From positions 248,001 through 312,000 of the forward strand of contig JAEYAW010000013.1 of NCBI GenBank assembly GCA_023404675.1: a DNA stretch of 64,000 bases, in the 5' to 3' direction. Shown in pieces: positions 17,015 to 24,735 of the stretch. Each line of letters starts with the position of its first letter. Within the stretch, counting starts at the first letter, position 1. This DNA is from Pseudomonadota bacterium. Lineage in GTDB: Bacteria > Pseudomonadota > Alphaproteobacteria > Rhizobiales > Xanthobacteraceae. The notes below the pieces were generated by a model. It saw only the letters and a list, made by a program, of their open reading frames with translations. It was not told where the DNA came from and did not search any database. Both the position numbers and the translations under genes were made by a program.

Positions 17015-17212
17015 TCAGCCCCGCTCATCGTCGTCCGGGCCGTCGGATTCGTCTTCCGCTCCGGGGATGACATAGGAGCCGGACAGCCAGCGGTTGAGGT
17101 CGACATCGCGGCACCGGGGCGAACAGAACGGCCGGGTGGCCTCGGCGGCCGGCTTGCCGCAGATCGGGCAGCGGCGAACAGGCCGCGCGGGGGGCTCTCC
17201 CTCAGGTGGCAT
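17015..17212 (-). CDS. yacG: YacG, zinc-binding DNA gyrase inhibitor family
   Basis: 65-residue protein with the four zinc-ligand cysteines Cys15, Cys18, Cys30 and Cys34 (RRCPICGK and FCSPRCRDVDLNRWL), followed by an acidic tail (EDESDGPDDD). Known members bind the gyrase B subunit and inhibit gyrase. It overlaps the end of maf by 11 bases, so they are co-translated. Regulation is not visible. Confidence 0.95.
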   Translation of the reverse strand: MPPEGEPPARPVRRCPICGKPAAEATRPFCSPRCRDVDLNRWLSGSYVIPGAEDESDGPDDDERG

Positions 17213-17825
17213 TGAGCCAGCCGAGCCGGATCGGAAAGCCCTCGCCGCCGAGCAAGGTCATGGTCTCGTGCAGCGGCAGCCCGACCACGTTGGTGTAGGA
17301 GCCGACCAGCTTGACCACGAAGGAACCCGCGATGCCCTGAATGGCATAACCGCCAGCCTTTCCGCGCCATTCGCCGGAGCCGATATAGGTCCGGATATCG
17401 TCCTCGCTGAGCCGGCGGAAGCGCACCCGCGTTTCCACCAGCCGCTGACGGAATCCACCCTTTGGCGTCACCATGCAGACGGCCGTGTAGACCCGGTGAT
17501 TGCGCCCGGACAATAGCCGCAGGCACTGCGAGGCCTCGTCGACCAGTTCGGCCTTCGGCAGGATGCGGCGGCCGACCGCGACGACGGTATCCGCCGCCAG
17601 AACGAAGGCCCCCTTCAGTTCGTCATCGAGTTGCACCGATTGCAGCGCGGCTTCCGCCTTGGCGCGGGCGAGGCGGTTGGCGCAGGCGCGCGGCAGTTCG
17701 CCCTTGATCGGCGTCTCGTCGACGTCGGCCGGACGCAGGCTGTCCGGCTCGATGCCGACCTGGTTGAGCAGGGCGAGGCGCCGGGGCGAGCCGGAGGCGA
17801 GAACGAGTTTGTAGTGGCCTGGCAT
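17202..17825 (-). CDS. maf: Maf-family nucleotide pyrophosphatase
   Basis: 207-residue Maf protein. The opening LVLASGSPRRLALL, the VLAADTVVAVG block with the catalytic acidic residue, and GGYAIQGIAGSFV are all typical of the family, whose members hydrolyse canonical or modified nucleoside triphosphates such as dTTP, UTP or m7GTP. The exact substrate subgroup is not certain from sequence reading alone. It precedes yacG and tRNA-Phe, and overlaps yacG at its 3' end. Confidence 0.93.
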   Translation of the reverse strand: MPGHYKLVLASGSPRRLALLNQVGIEPDSLRPADVDETPIKGELPRACANRLARAKAEAALQSVQLDDELKGAFVLAADTVVAVGRRILPKAELVDEASQCLRLLSGRNHRVYTAVCMVTPKGGFRQRLVETRVRFRRLSEDDIRTYIGSGEWRGKAGGYAIQGIAGSFVVKLVGSYTNVVGLPLHETMTLLGGEGFPIRLGWLNAT

Positions 17826-17962
17826 GCGGCTCTGCTTGCGGAAGCGGAATGGGTCGGAGCGTCTGTCCGGCGCGCCGAGGGGAACGGAAAGTGCGCGGAA
17901 ACTACCGGATGGGCCTGCGCTTCACAACTGGCGGGAGCAGGGCCGCGAGCATCGCGGGAGCC

Positions 17963-19702
17963 TCAGCGCTGCACGCGCACGCCGAGCATCACGACGTTGG
18001 AGACCGAACTCGCGCCGGTCACGTTGCTGTCGAGCCAGTCGCGGCGGATTTCGGCTTTCAGGTGGAACGTACGCGACAGCTTGTAGATCACGCTGATGCC
18101 GGTCGAGAAATACTGGTCGGAGCGGTCGCCGCCCTGATAGTCGGACGTGCCGTAGCTGAACTTGTAGACGCCGGTCAGCCAGCGGCGGAAATCGTGGTCG
18201 ATCTCGAAGGTGTAGCTGCGGGTCAAGACGCCCGAGACGCCGGGCAGCAGCGATTCGTCGACGGAGGTCGCGGCGCCGAGCTTGACCGTGGTCAGCCCGG
18301 TCGGCGTCCAAATCAGCGATCCGCTGGCCAGCAGCCCGGAGATATCCGGCAGGCGCGGATCCTGATAGGTGCGCTTGATGTAGCCGATCGACGCTTCGCC
18401 GGTGAGGAGCCGGGTGAATTCGAACGCCGCGCCGACCTTGATCCAGCCGCCGTCGGAATCGCGCAGATAGCCGTTGCGGTCGGTCCTCTCGTCATGGACG
18501 CGGGTGTCCGCCTCGATTTCCACATACGGCCTCAGGCCGGGATTGAGTTCGTAGGTCGCGCGCGCGATGCCGCCGTACTGGTTGAAGGCGCGGTCGTCGT
18601 TGCTCACCGTGGTGCCGTCGGTCAGCTTCGATTGCTGATACATCGTGCGGTCGATCAGCCCGCTGAACGACAGCCGCAGCCGGCCGAGATCCTGCTCGAT
18701 GCCGGCGGTCGCGCCGGTCGAGACGAAGATCGGATATTTGCTGAGGCCCGCGAGCAGGTTCGGGCTGCCCGGATTGTCGGTCGAGACGCGCAGTCGCAGC
18801 TCGGTGTTGATGCGGGTGTCGCGGGTCCAGTCGACGCGGCCGGACACCTTGCCGGTGAAGTCCGGGCGGTCCGCGTCGTGGACGCCCGGCACTGCGCCGG
18901 TGGTCGCATCGCCGCTGAACGTCTGGGTGTAGCCGGTGTAGGAGCCGCGCAGGTCGATATCGAGCGCGTGCCGCGACCAGTCGGATTTCATCACCAGTTC
19001 CGGCGCGACCACCCAGAACGGCGAGCCCTTCGGCACGTTGAGTCGGGTCGGGTTGGTGTCGTAGCCGACGCTGAACTCGACGGCCGCCGTCGTCATGAAC
19101 GGTCCCAGATAGAAGCCGACCGGCCCGAACGGATCGGTTTCCGGACGCAGGCGGCGGCGCGGCGGCTGGCCGGGGACGCGGGCGAGGATTGCGGGCGCGA
19201 CCGGCGCGCGGTTCACGGCCGTCTGGGACTGGGGAGACGGCGGCGGCACGGGCGGCGGCGCCGGCGCATCGAGCAGGCGTCCCGAGGGAGCCCGCTGGCG
19301 CGGCGTGCCCGGTGGAATCTTTGGCTTCTGGCGTTTGCGGCCGAGGGAATCGAAGCCGTCATCGGCGGCACCGGTCGCGGCGGGCACGTCGTAGCGGGGG
19401 ATATTGCCGATTCGCGATGGCGCGGGCTGGGGCCGAGGCGGTTCGTCCGCGTCCTGCTGCGGCTGGTCCCTGTTCCGGTCGGAGGCGCTCCGGTCCGTGG
19501 TCGATGGATCGGTGCGGCTGAGACCGGACTGGCGGGGGGCGAAGCCGTCCCGGCCCGGGTTCAGCAGGTCCGTCGTCAGGGACTGGGCGGAAGCGGGAAC
19601 CGGGCCGGCCAACAGCGCCGCGAGGCAGGCCGCGGCCACACGCACGCCATGCGCGCGCACGGCGTGGCTGTGCGGGAAAGCCGGTCGGACGCGACCTGAC
19701 AC
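17963..19702 (-). CDS. Outer-membrane beta-barrel protein (BBP2-like) with Pro-rich N-terminus
   Basis: 579 residues. The signal peptide ends at PASAQS (about residue 40). A long Pro/Arg/Asp-rich, probably disordered segment (about 40-190) follows, and then a barrel of about 380 residues with alternating strands such as FSVGYDTNPTRLN, WTRDTRINTELRLRVS and HLKAEIRRDWLDSN, ending in the aromatic/basic strand typical of outer-membrane proteins. I chose the GTG at 19702 because GGGAGG lies eight bases upstream and the signal peptide follows; the open frame extends to 19939 without a signal-like start. Role unknown: porin, adhesin or polysaccharide export are all possible. It is divergent from kdsD. 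Confidence 0.8.
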   Translation of the reverse strand: MSGRVRPAFPHSHAVRAHGVRVAAACLAALLAGPVPASAQSLTTDLLNPGRDGFAPRQSGLSRTDPSTTDRSASDRNRDQPQQDADEPPRPQPAPSRIGNIPRYDVPAATGAADDGFDSLGRKRQKPKIPPGTPRQRAPSGRLLDAPAPPPVPPPSPQSQTAVNRAPVAPAILARVPGQPPRRRLRPETDPFGPVGFYLGPFMTTAAVEFSVGYDTNPTRLNVPKGSPFWVVAPELVMKSDWSRHALDIDLRGSYTGYTQTFSGDATTGAVPGVHDADRPDFTGKVSGRVDWTRDTRINTELRLRVSTDNPGSPNLLAGLSKYPIFVSTGATAGIEQDLGRLRLSFSGLIDRTMYQQSKLTDGTTVSNDDRAFNQYGGIARATYELNPGLRPYVEIEADTRVHDERTDRNGYLRDSDGGWIKVGAAFEFTRLLTGEASIGYIKRTYQDPRLPDISGLLASGSLIWTPTGLTTVKLGAATSVDESLLPGVSGVLTRSYTFEIDHDFRRWLTGVYKFSYGTSDYQGGDRSDQYFSTGISVIYKLSRTFHLKAEIRRDWLDSNVTGASSVSNVVMLGVRVQR

Positions 19703-19932
19703 CTCAAGGACCTCCCGACCCCAACGGGATTCGGTTGCGGATACAAAACTCAAGCAAAACAGTTGCTTGGCGACGGTCCGGCCGGAGCGGCCAGACATCG
19801 TTAAAGGAGTTAAAACAATTATGGTTAATGAGCCGTTGCGACCCCGGAGGCGCCGGGTCGCGCCGGCCGTTGCCGCGTGATATGAATGACGCAAACGGGG
19901 CGCGTCGCGTCTCTCCCAGACTGGAATGGCCC

Positions 19933-20946
19933 ATGACATTGCCCAAGCCTCGGTCTCCGAAGCCGACGCCGACCGCTCCCCAATCCGCCGACGTGGCGTC
20001 GGCGCTGCGCACCCTGCAGGTGGAGGCGAGCGGCATCACGGCGCTGGCCGCGGCGCTCGAAGGAGACCTGGGACGGGCGTTCGATGCAGCGGTGGGGATG
20101 ATGCGCGCGGCGCGGGGGCGCGTGATCGTCACGGGGCTCGGCAAGTCCGGTCACATCGCCCGCAAGATCGCCTCGACCCTCGCCTCGACCGGGACGCCCG
20201 CCTTTTTCGTGCATGCGGCGGAGGCGAACCACGGCGATCTTGGCATGATCACCAGCGACGACGTGATTCTCGCGCTGTCGTGGTCCGGCGAGACCGTCGA
20301 ACTCAAGAACATGATCAACTATTCGCGGCGTTTCCGCATCGGCTTCATCACGGTGACGGCCGACGCGGATTCGACGCTGGCGCGCGCCGCCGACGTGGTG
20401 CTGACCCTGCCGAAGGCCCGCGAGGCCTGCCCGAACAACCTCGCGCCCACCACGTCCTCGACACTGCAACTGGCGCTCGGCGATGCGCTCGCGGTGGCGC
20501 TGCTGGAGGGACGCGGCTTCACCTCGATCGATTTCGGCGTGCTGCATCCCGGTGGCAAGCTGGGGGCGATGCTGAAATCGGTCCGCGACATCATGCATTC
20601 CGATGACAGCGTGCCGATCCGGCCGCTCGGCACGCTGATGGGCGAGGCGATGGAGGAGATGTCGCGCAAGCGGTTCGGCTGCGTCGCGATCGTCGATCCG
20701 GCCGGCGACATTGTCGGCGTCATCACCGATGGCGATCTGCGCCGCAAGTGGCGGCCGGACCTGATGAGCGTCACGGTGGACGAGATCATGACGACCAAGC
20801 CCAAGACCATCCCGCTCGCGATGCTGGCGAGCGAGGCGCTGGACATTCTCAATACATCCGAGATCACCGCGCTGTTCGTCACTGACGGCCGCAAGCCGGT
20901 CGGCATCGTGCATGTCCATGACATGCTGCGCGTGGGCGCGGCATAG
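19933..20946 (+). CDS. kdsD: Arabinose-5-phosphate isomerase (KpsF/GutQ/KdsD family)
   Basis: 337-residue enzyme that converts ribulose 5-phosphate to arabinose 5-phosphate, the first committed step of KDO synthesis for lipopolysaccharide. An SIS domain (VTGLGKSGHIARKIASTLAS, then HAAEANHGDLGMI and LSWSGET) is followed by two CBS motifs (VAIVDPAGDIVGVITDGDLR and the final pair ending in HVHDML). Length and domain order are normal. The ATG at 19933 fits the family start. It is divergent from the outer-membrane protein gene. Confidence 0.95.
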   Translation: MTLPKPRSPKPTPTAPQSADVASALRTLQVEASGITALAAALEGDLGRAFDAAVGMMRAARGRVIVTGLGKSGHIARKIASTLASTGTPAFFVHAAEANHGDLGMITSDDVILALSWSGETVELKNMINYSRRFRIGFITVTADADSTLARAADVVLTLPKAREACPNNLAPTTSSTLQLALGDALAVALLEGRGFTSIDFGVLHPGGKLGAMLKSVRDIMHSDDSVPIRPLGTLMGEAMEEMSRKRFGCVAIVDPAGDIVGVITDGDLRRKWRPDLMSVTVDEIMTTKPKTIPLAMLASEALDILNTSEITALFVTDGRKPVGIVHVHDMLRVGAA

Positions 20947-20962
20947 CGATCAGACGCCCAAG

Positions 20963-21211
20963 TCAGCCGCGGCGGGTGGCGATCCAGACGCCTGCGACGA
21001 ACGCGGCGCCGAGCATCGGCAGGGGCGCGGCGCGCGTCCAGTCCTCGATGACGCGCAGCAGGCCGCGCGATGTCTGGCCGTCTACCGCCGCCTTGAAACG
21101 CCGCCCGGCATCGGCGACGTCCTCGGTCGCGTCTTCTACCGCCCGCCGGGCATCGGTGAGGCTGTCGGCCGCCCGCTCGGCAAGGTTCGGCTGTCCGGAG
21201 CCGTCGGTCAT
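20963..21211 (-). CDS. Small C-terminally membrane-anchored protein (DUF883/ElaB-like shape)
   Basis: 82-residue protein: an acidic, Ala-rich amphipathic helix region (AERAADSLTDARRAVEDATE) followed by one C-terminal membrane helix (PLPMLGAAFVAGVWIATRR). This layout resembles the YqjD/ElaB group that anchors ribosomes to the membrane, but sequence similarity is only suggestive. It starts at 21211 in a four-base ATGA overlap with the previous gene. GGGAG eight bases upstream also supports the start. Together with the RMF-like gene at the head of the operon a ribosome or stationary-phase link is tempting; this is inference. Confidence 0.7.
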   Translation of the reverse strand: MTDGSGQPNLAERAADSLTDARRAVEDATEDVADAGRRFKAAVDGQTSRGLLRVIEDWTRAAPLPMLGAAFVAGVWIATRRG

Positions 21212-21459
21212 CTCACCATCTCCCTTCGCCGGCGAGAGGATTGCGCCCGCCGGGGTGTTCTTTTCAATTCGGTCGTGTTGGTCGGGCCTGACCGCACGCT
21301 CCGGCGCAGGGCGTCCTTCAGATCGATGGGCACGCCGTATTTCTTGAGCAGATCGGAAAAGGCCTCGTCGGCCAGATCCTGCAACGTCGCCATCCTGTCG
21401 CGGCCGAGCCGGGCGAGTTGAGTCAGCGTCTCGTCGTCGAAGCCAATGAGCTTGCGCAT
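21208..21459 (-). CDS. Small ribbon-helix-helix-like hypothetical protein
   Basis: 83 residues. The N-terminal half (LIGFDDETLTQLARLGRD, then MATLQDLADEAFSDLL) has the strand-helix-helix rhythm of a ribbon-helix-helix DNA-binding protein; the C-terminal half is basic (RRSVRSG... TPRRAQSSRRRR). No close family recognised. I start at 21459, whose ATG overlaps the upstream stop as TGATG; the longer frame from 21519 runs through the upstream gene. It is translationally coupled on both sides. Confidence 0.65.
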   Translation of the reverse strand: MRKLIGFDDETLTQLARLGRDRMATLQDLADEAFSDLLKKYGVPIDLKDALRRSVRSGPTNTTELKRTPRRAQSSRRRREMVR

Positions 21460-21617
21460 CAGCCCTCGCTCTCCCGCGCCTCGCCCGGAACGGCAACGCT
21501 TTCGTAACCCTCTTGCCAACGCGCGTGTTCGCGCGTCGTTTCACGGTAAGGGTTCGCCTCGGCCGGAATATTTTCGCGGGCGGCCTTGCGCCCCTCCGCA
21601 TGCGGATCGTCGTCCAT
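21459..21617 (-). CDS. RMF/CrpP-like 52-residue protein
   Basis: 52-residue hydrophilic protein with the pattern HAEGRKAARENIPAEANPY followed by ARWQEGYES. This mirrors the ribosome modulation factor type motif (EG-x-A ... NPY ... W-x-x-GY). Such proteins in Alphaproteobacteria are short and widespread, and a role on ribosomes in stationary phase is known for E. coli RMF, but it is not shown for this branch. The start is ATG 21617. The stop TGA (21461-21459) shares a base with the next ATG. It heads a three-gene mini-operon of tightly overlapping genes. Confidence 0.7.
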   Translation of the reverse strand: MDDDPHAEGRKAARENIPAEANPYRETTREHARWQEGYESVAVPGEARESEG

Positions 21618-21851
21618 CGCAAAAACCCCGGAATAGCAGTCCTTTCATCAAGTCGGGACGGGGCCCCGGGGTTCCGGGGCGAACGCGTGTCGCTGGGAGC
21701 GGTGCGACGGCCTCGCCATCAGGTCAGCGGAGTTGCCGCAATTCGATTCAATTGCGGGCGGGCATTTGAACCGCCGGTTACCATGCGCCGCCATCAAAAT
21801 TTAAGGGCCGTGTGGCACAACTTATACGATAGAGGTCTGGTGGAGTACGTC

Positions 21852-22082
21852 ATGACGTTCGATTTCGAGGATCATGGACTGCCGCTTGTCCAGCTCAAGG
21901 AGGCCAGGCGGGATCTCGTCCTGCAACTGCGTCACGTGAAGGGATCGATTTCGGCCGAGATGCTGACGCAGATCGTCGGGGTCCAGCTCGCCATCAAGGC
22001 GGTGGAGGAGGTGATCGACGATCTCGACGCCGAACTGGAATCCGCCACGGAAGGCTTCGCCGCGATGGAAGGCCGCGCCTGA
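21852..22082 (+). CDS. Small hypothetical protein
   Basis: 76-residue acidic, helical protein (GLPLVQLKEARRDLVLQL, VQLAIKAVEEVIDDLDAELES). No known domain. The start ATG 21852 follows GGTGGAG at a normal distance; in-frame codons upstream do not look coding. It stands alone between the RMF-like mini-operon and the convergent hydrolase gene. Confidence 0.6.
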   Translation: MTFDFEDHGLPLVQLKEARRDLVLQLRHVKGSISAEMLTQIVGVQLAIKAVEEVIDDLDAELESATEGFAAMEGRA

Positions 22083-22175
22083 GGGCTGTTCGGCTTTTCA
22101 TTGCGGCGCCGAACAAATCCGGGGTTTGACTGGACGCGTTTTCTTTACGCGAGAGGCCCACCCCGTTCGAAAACG

Positions 22176-22961
22176 CTATGAATCCCGCAGCGCTGCGAGC
22201 AACTCGTCCGGCCGCTCGAACATCATGGTGTGACCGGCTCCCTTCATGACGATGGTCCGGGCATGAGGCAGGCCAACCGCCAGCGCCTTGCCGGCGCGCG
22301 CGGGGGTCATCATGTCGCGCTCGCCGAGAATCAGCGTCGCAGGCGCCGTGATCTTCGCCGCCGCCGCGAGCGCATCGCCATAGGCATTGCAAGCGGCGAG
22401 GTCGGTGTGCAGCACACCGGGCGCGCTCTTTTCCAGAATCCGCTCCGAGCTGCCATGCATCCAGACGCCCGGCGAGGCGCAGCCGCCGAGCTCGGCGGCA
22501 AAGCCGAGTCCCCAGATCGTGACCATGTCCACGGCATCATGGCTGTCCGCCTCGGCGGCATTGAGAAGATCCGGGCCCACCGTCATGGCGGCGGCGGTGC
22601 CGACCAGCGAGATGCCGGACACCTTGTCCGGATGGCGGGCGGCAGCATCCAGCGCGACCAGCGATCCCATGGAATGGCCGACGAGACGCGCCTTCGCCGC
22701 GCCCGCCGCATCGATCAGCGCGGCGGTCCAGTCCGCCATCTGCGCGATGGTTGTCAGCGGCGCGCCCGCCGAGCGGCCGTGGCCGGGCAGGTCGGGGGCT
22801 AGCACGCCGAAGCCGTGATGGGCGAACCAGCGCGTATGCAGCGACCACACGGAGTGATCCATGCCCGCGCCGTGCAGGAACACGATCGCCGGCAGGCCGG
22901 CGTCGAAGTCGCGGCCGCCGGTGGCGATGAAGGTGTCGTGGCCGTTGACGATGATTTGCAT
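22176..22961 (-). CDS. Alpha/beta hydrolase
   Basis: 261-residue alpha/beta-hydrolase fold enzyme. The oxyanion motif HGAG is at residues 30-33, the nucleophile Ser97 lies in GHSMGS, an acid residue follows in ILGERDMMTPA, and the catalytic His is in GAGHTMMFERP near the C-terminus. The fold is certain but the substrate (ester, lactone or carbon-carbon bond) is not. It follows metY by three bases, so it is co-transcribed and may act on a related metabolite; homoserine esters are one possibility but this is inference. Confidence 0.9.
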   Translation of the reverse strand: MQIIVNGHDTFIATGGRDFDAGLPAIVFLHGAGMDHSVWSLHTRWFAHHGFGVLAPDLPGHGRSAGAPLTTIAQMADWTAALIDAAGAAKARLVGHSMGSLVALDAAARHPDKVSGISLVGTAAAMTVGPDLLNAAEADSHDAVDMVTIWGLGFAAELGGCASPGVWMHGSSERILEKSAPGVLHTDLAACNAYGDALAAAAKITAPATLILGERDMMTPARAGKALAVGLPHARTIVMKGAGHTMMFERPDELLAALRDS

Positions 22962-22964
22962 GGG

Positions 22965-24260
22965 TCAAGCCTTCTGCGAGATGCGGAGCGCCTGACCGAG
23001 ATCGTCGATGATGTCCTGCGCGCCTTCGAGGCCGACCGACAGGCGCACCAGTTCCTCACCGATGCCGGCCGTCTTCAACTGCTCCGCATCCATCTGCTGG
23101 TGCGTGGTGGAGGCCGGATGGATCACCAGCGTCTTGGCGTCGCCGACATTGGCGAGGTGGCTGGCGAGCTTCAGCGCCTCGATGAACTTGCGGCCCGCCG
23201 TGCGTCCGCCCTTGATGCCGAAGGAGATGATGGAGCCCGCGCCCTTCGGAAGCAGGCGCTGCGCCAGCGCATGATCCGGATGGGTTTCGAGCGAGGGGTG
23301 CAGCACCCACTCCACCGCCTTGTTGCTCCCGAGGAAGGCGAGCACCGCCTGTGTGTTGGCCATGTGGCGATCCATGCGCAGGCCGAGCGTCTCGATGCCC
23401 TGCAGCAGGTGGAAGGCGTTGGTCGGCGACAGGCATGCGCCGAAATCGCGCAGCCCCTCGTTGCGGGCGCGCATCATGAAGGCGGCCGGGCCGAACTGCT
23501 CGTCGAAGACGATGCCGTGATAGCCCGCATAGGGCTCGGTGAGGGTCGGGAATTTTCCGGAGCCGCGCCAGTCGAACGCGCCGCCGTCCACGATGACGCC
23601 GCCGATGGCGATGCCGTGGCCGCCGATCCATTTGGTGATCGAGTGCATGACGATATCGGCCCCCAGCGTCGCGGGCCGGCTGAGATAGGGCGTGGCGAAG
23701 GTGTTGTCGATCAGCAGCGGAATTTTCGCATCGTGCGCGATCTGCGCCACCGCCGGAATGTCGAGCACTTCAAGGCCGGGATTGCCGATGGTCTCGCCGA
23801 TCACGAGTTTCGTCTCGGGTCGGATCGCGGCGCGGAAACCGTCGAGGTCGCGCGGCTTGACGAAGGTGGTCGTGATGCCGAAACGCGGCAGCGTGTGGGT
23901 CAGAAGATTGATGGTGCCGCCGTACAGCGAGGCGGAGGCGACGATATGATCGCCCGCGCCCGCCAGCGTGGTGATGGCCAGATGCATCGCCGCCATGCCG
24001 CTCGCGGTGCAGACGGCCCCGACGCCATTCTCGAGCGCGGCCAGTCTCTCCTCCAGCACCGCGATCGTCGGGTTGGAGATGCGGGTGTAGAGATGTCCGT
24101 GGCGTTCGAGATTGAACAGCGCCGCCGCATGATCGGCATCCTGAAACACGTAGGATGTTGTCTGATAGATCGGCACGGCCCGCGACCCCGTGGTCGGATC
24201 GGGGTGCTGGCCGGCATGCAGGCTCAACGTCTCGAAGGCGGGCGGCTTGGGGGCGGGCAT
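22965..24260 (-). CDS. metY: O-acetylhomoserine sulfhydrylase (PLP-dependent)
   Basis: 431-residue Cys/Met metabolism PLP enzyme. The opening ETLSLHAGQHPDPTTGSRAVPIYQTTSY and its size are typical of O-acetylhomoserine aminocarboxypropyltransferases, which make homocysteine (or methionine) from O-acetylhomoserine and sulfide. The PLP lysine is Lys210 in SITKWIGGHG and the cofactor-binding Asp is in LLIDNTF. The start at 24260 is the first Met of a family-like N-terminus. I checked the leader for a SAM-type riboswitch and did not find one. The hydrolase gene follows three bases downstream. Confidence 0.93.
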   Translation of the reverse strand: MPAPKPPAFETLSLHAGQHPDPTTGSRAVPIYQTTSYVFQDADHAAALFNLERHGHLYTRISNPTIAVLEERLAALENGVGAVCTASGMAAMHLAITTLAGAGDHIVASASLYGGTINLLTHTLPRFGITTTFVKPRDLDGFRAAIRPETKLVIGETIGNPGLEVLDIPAVAQIAHDAKIPLLIDNTFATPYLSRPATLGADIVMHSITKWIGGHGIAIGGVIVDGGAFDWRGSGKFPTLTEPYAGYHGIVFDEQFGPAAFMMRARNEGLRDFGACLSPTNAFHLLQGIETLGLRMDRHMANTQAVLAFLGSNKAVEWVLHPSLETHPDHALAQRLLPKGAGSIISFGIKGGRTAGRKFIEALKLASHLANVGDAKTLVIHPASTTHQQMDAEQLKTAGIGEELVRLSVGLEGAQDIIDDLGQALRISQKA

Positions 24261-24408
24261 GAACGGACTCGAACTGTCGGCGGGTTTGATCGGCGCGCAC
24301 TATAGCGATTTCGCGCCGAGTGAATACCCGATCGGCGGCGCCGCACATCGCGCCAGCCTGGAAGCTGTTTATTTTTTATTTTTGCTGCGTTGCGGAATTT
24401 GAGTCTCT

Positions 24409-24633
24409 TTACTGGCCGTGATCGGTCAATGTCTTCTCGCAGGCCTTGCTCAATTTGGTGCGGTTCTGCCTGAGGCAGGCGAGCACGGCGAAGTCGCCCT
24501 GATCGAGCACGCTGCGGCAGAAGCGAACGCTGTCGCGCCGGCAGGTGGATTGCTCCTGCATCGAGCCTTGCGCAGCGGCGGGTCCGGCAAGGGTGGCAAG
24601 AAGGGCGACGGCGATCAGCGGACGAAAAAACAT
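24409..24633 (-). CDS. Small secreted cysteine-containing protein
   Basis: 74 residues with a signal peptide (MFFRPLIAVALLATLAGPAAAQ) and a mature part of about 52 residues containing four cysteines (STCRRDSVRFCRSVL, VLACLRQ, SKACEKTL). The spacing suggests two disulfides, and the RFC...C pattern resembles the Cys-rich repeats of GLG1/Golgi-like periplasmic proteins. Function unknown. It lies upstream of metY with 148 bases between. Confidence 0.75.
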   Translation of the reverse strand: MFFRPLIAVALLATLAGPAAAQGSMQEQSTCRRDSVRFCRSVLDQGDFAVLACLRQNRTKLSKACEKTLTDHGQ

Positions 24634-24735
24634 CTTCGGCTCCCGGCAGTTTCTGGCGTTAGTCGGGAGAGGATGCTGTCGGTTCGAATGAGCCGTTTCG
24701 ATGGCGTCGGGGCGCAGGCTGTCGTGTTGAAGAGT

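Noticed and set aside
17849..19699. 616-codon plus-strand frame opposite the outer-membrane protein
   Set aside because: No domain; shadow of the barrel gene which has a signal peptide and barrel strands.
24261..24408. Possible SAM-II or SAM/SAH riboswitch in the metY leader
   Set aside because: I compared the minus-strand leader with the remembered SAM-II core (GCTAAA-type pseudoknot) and found no matching elements.
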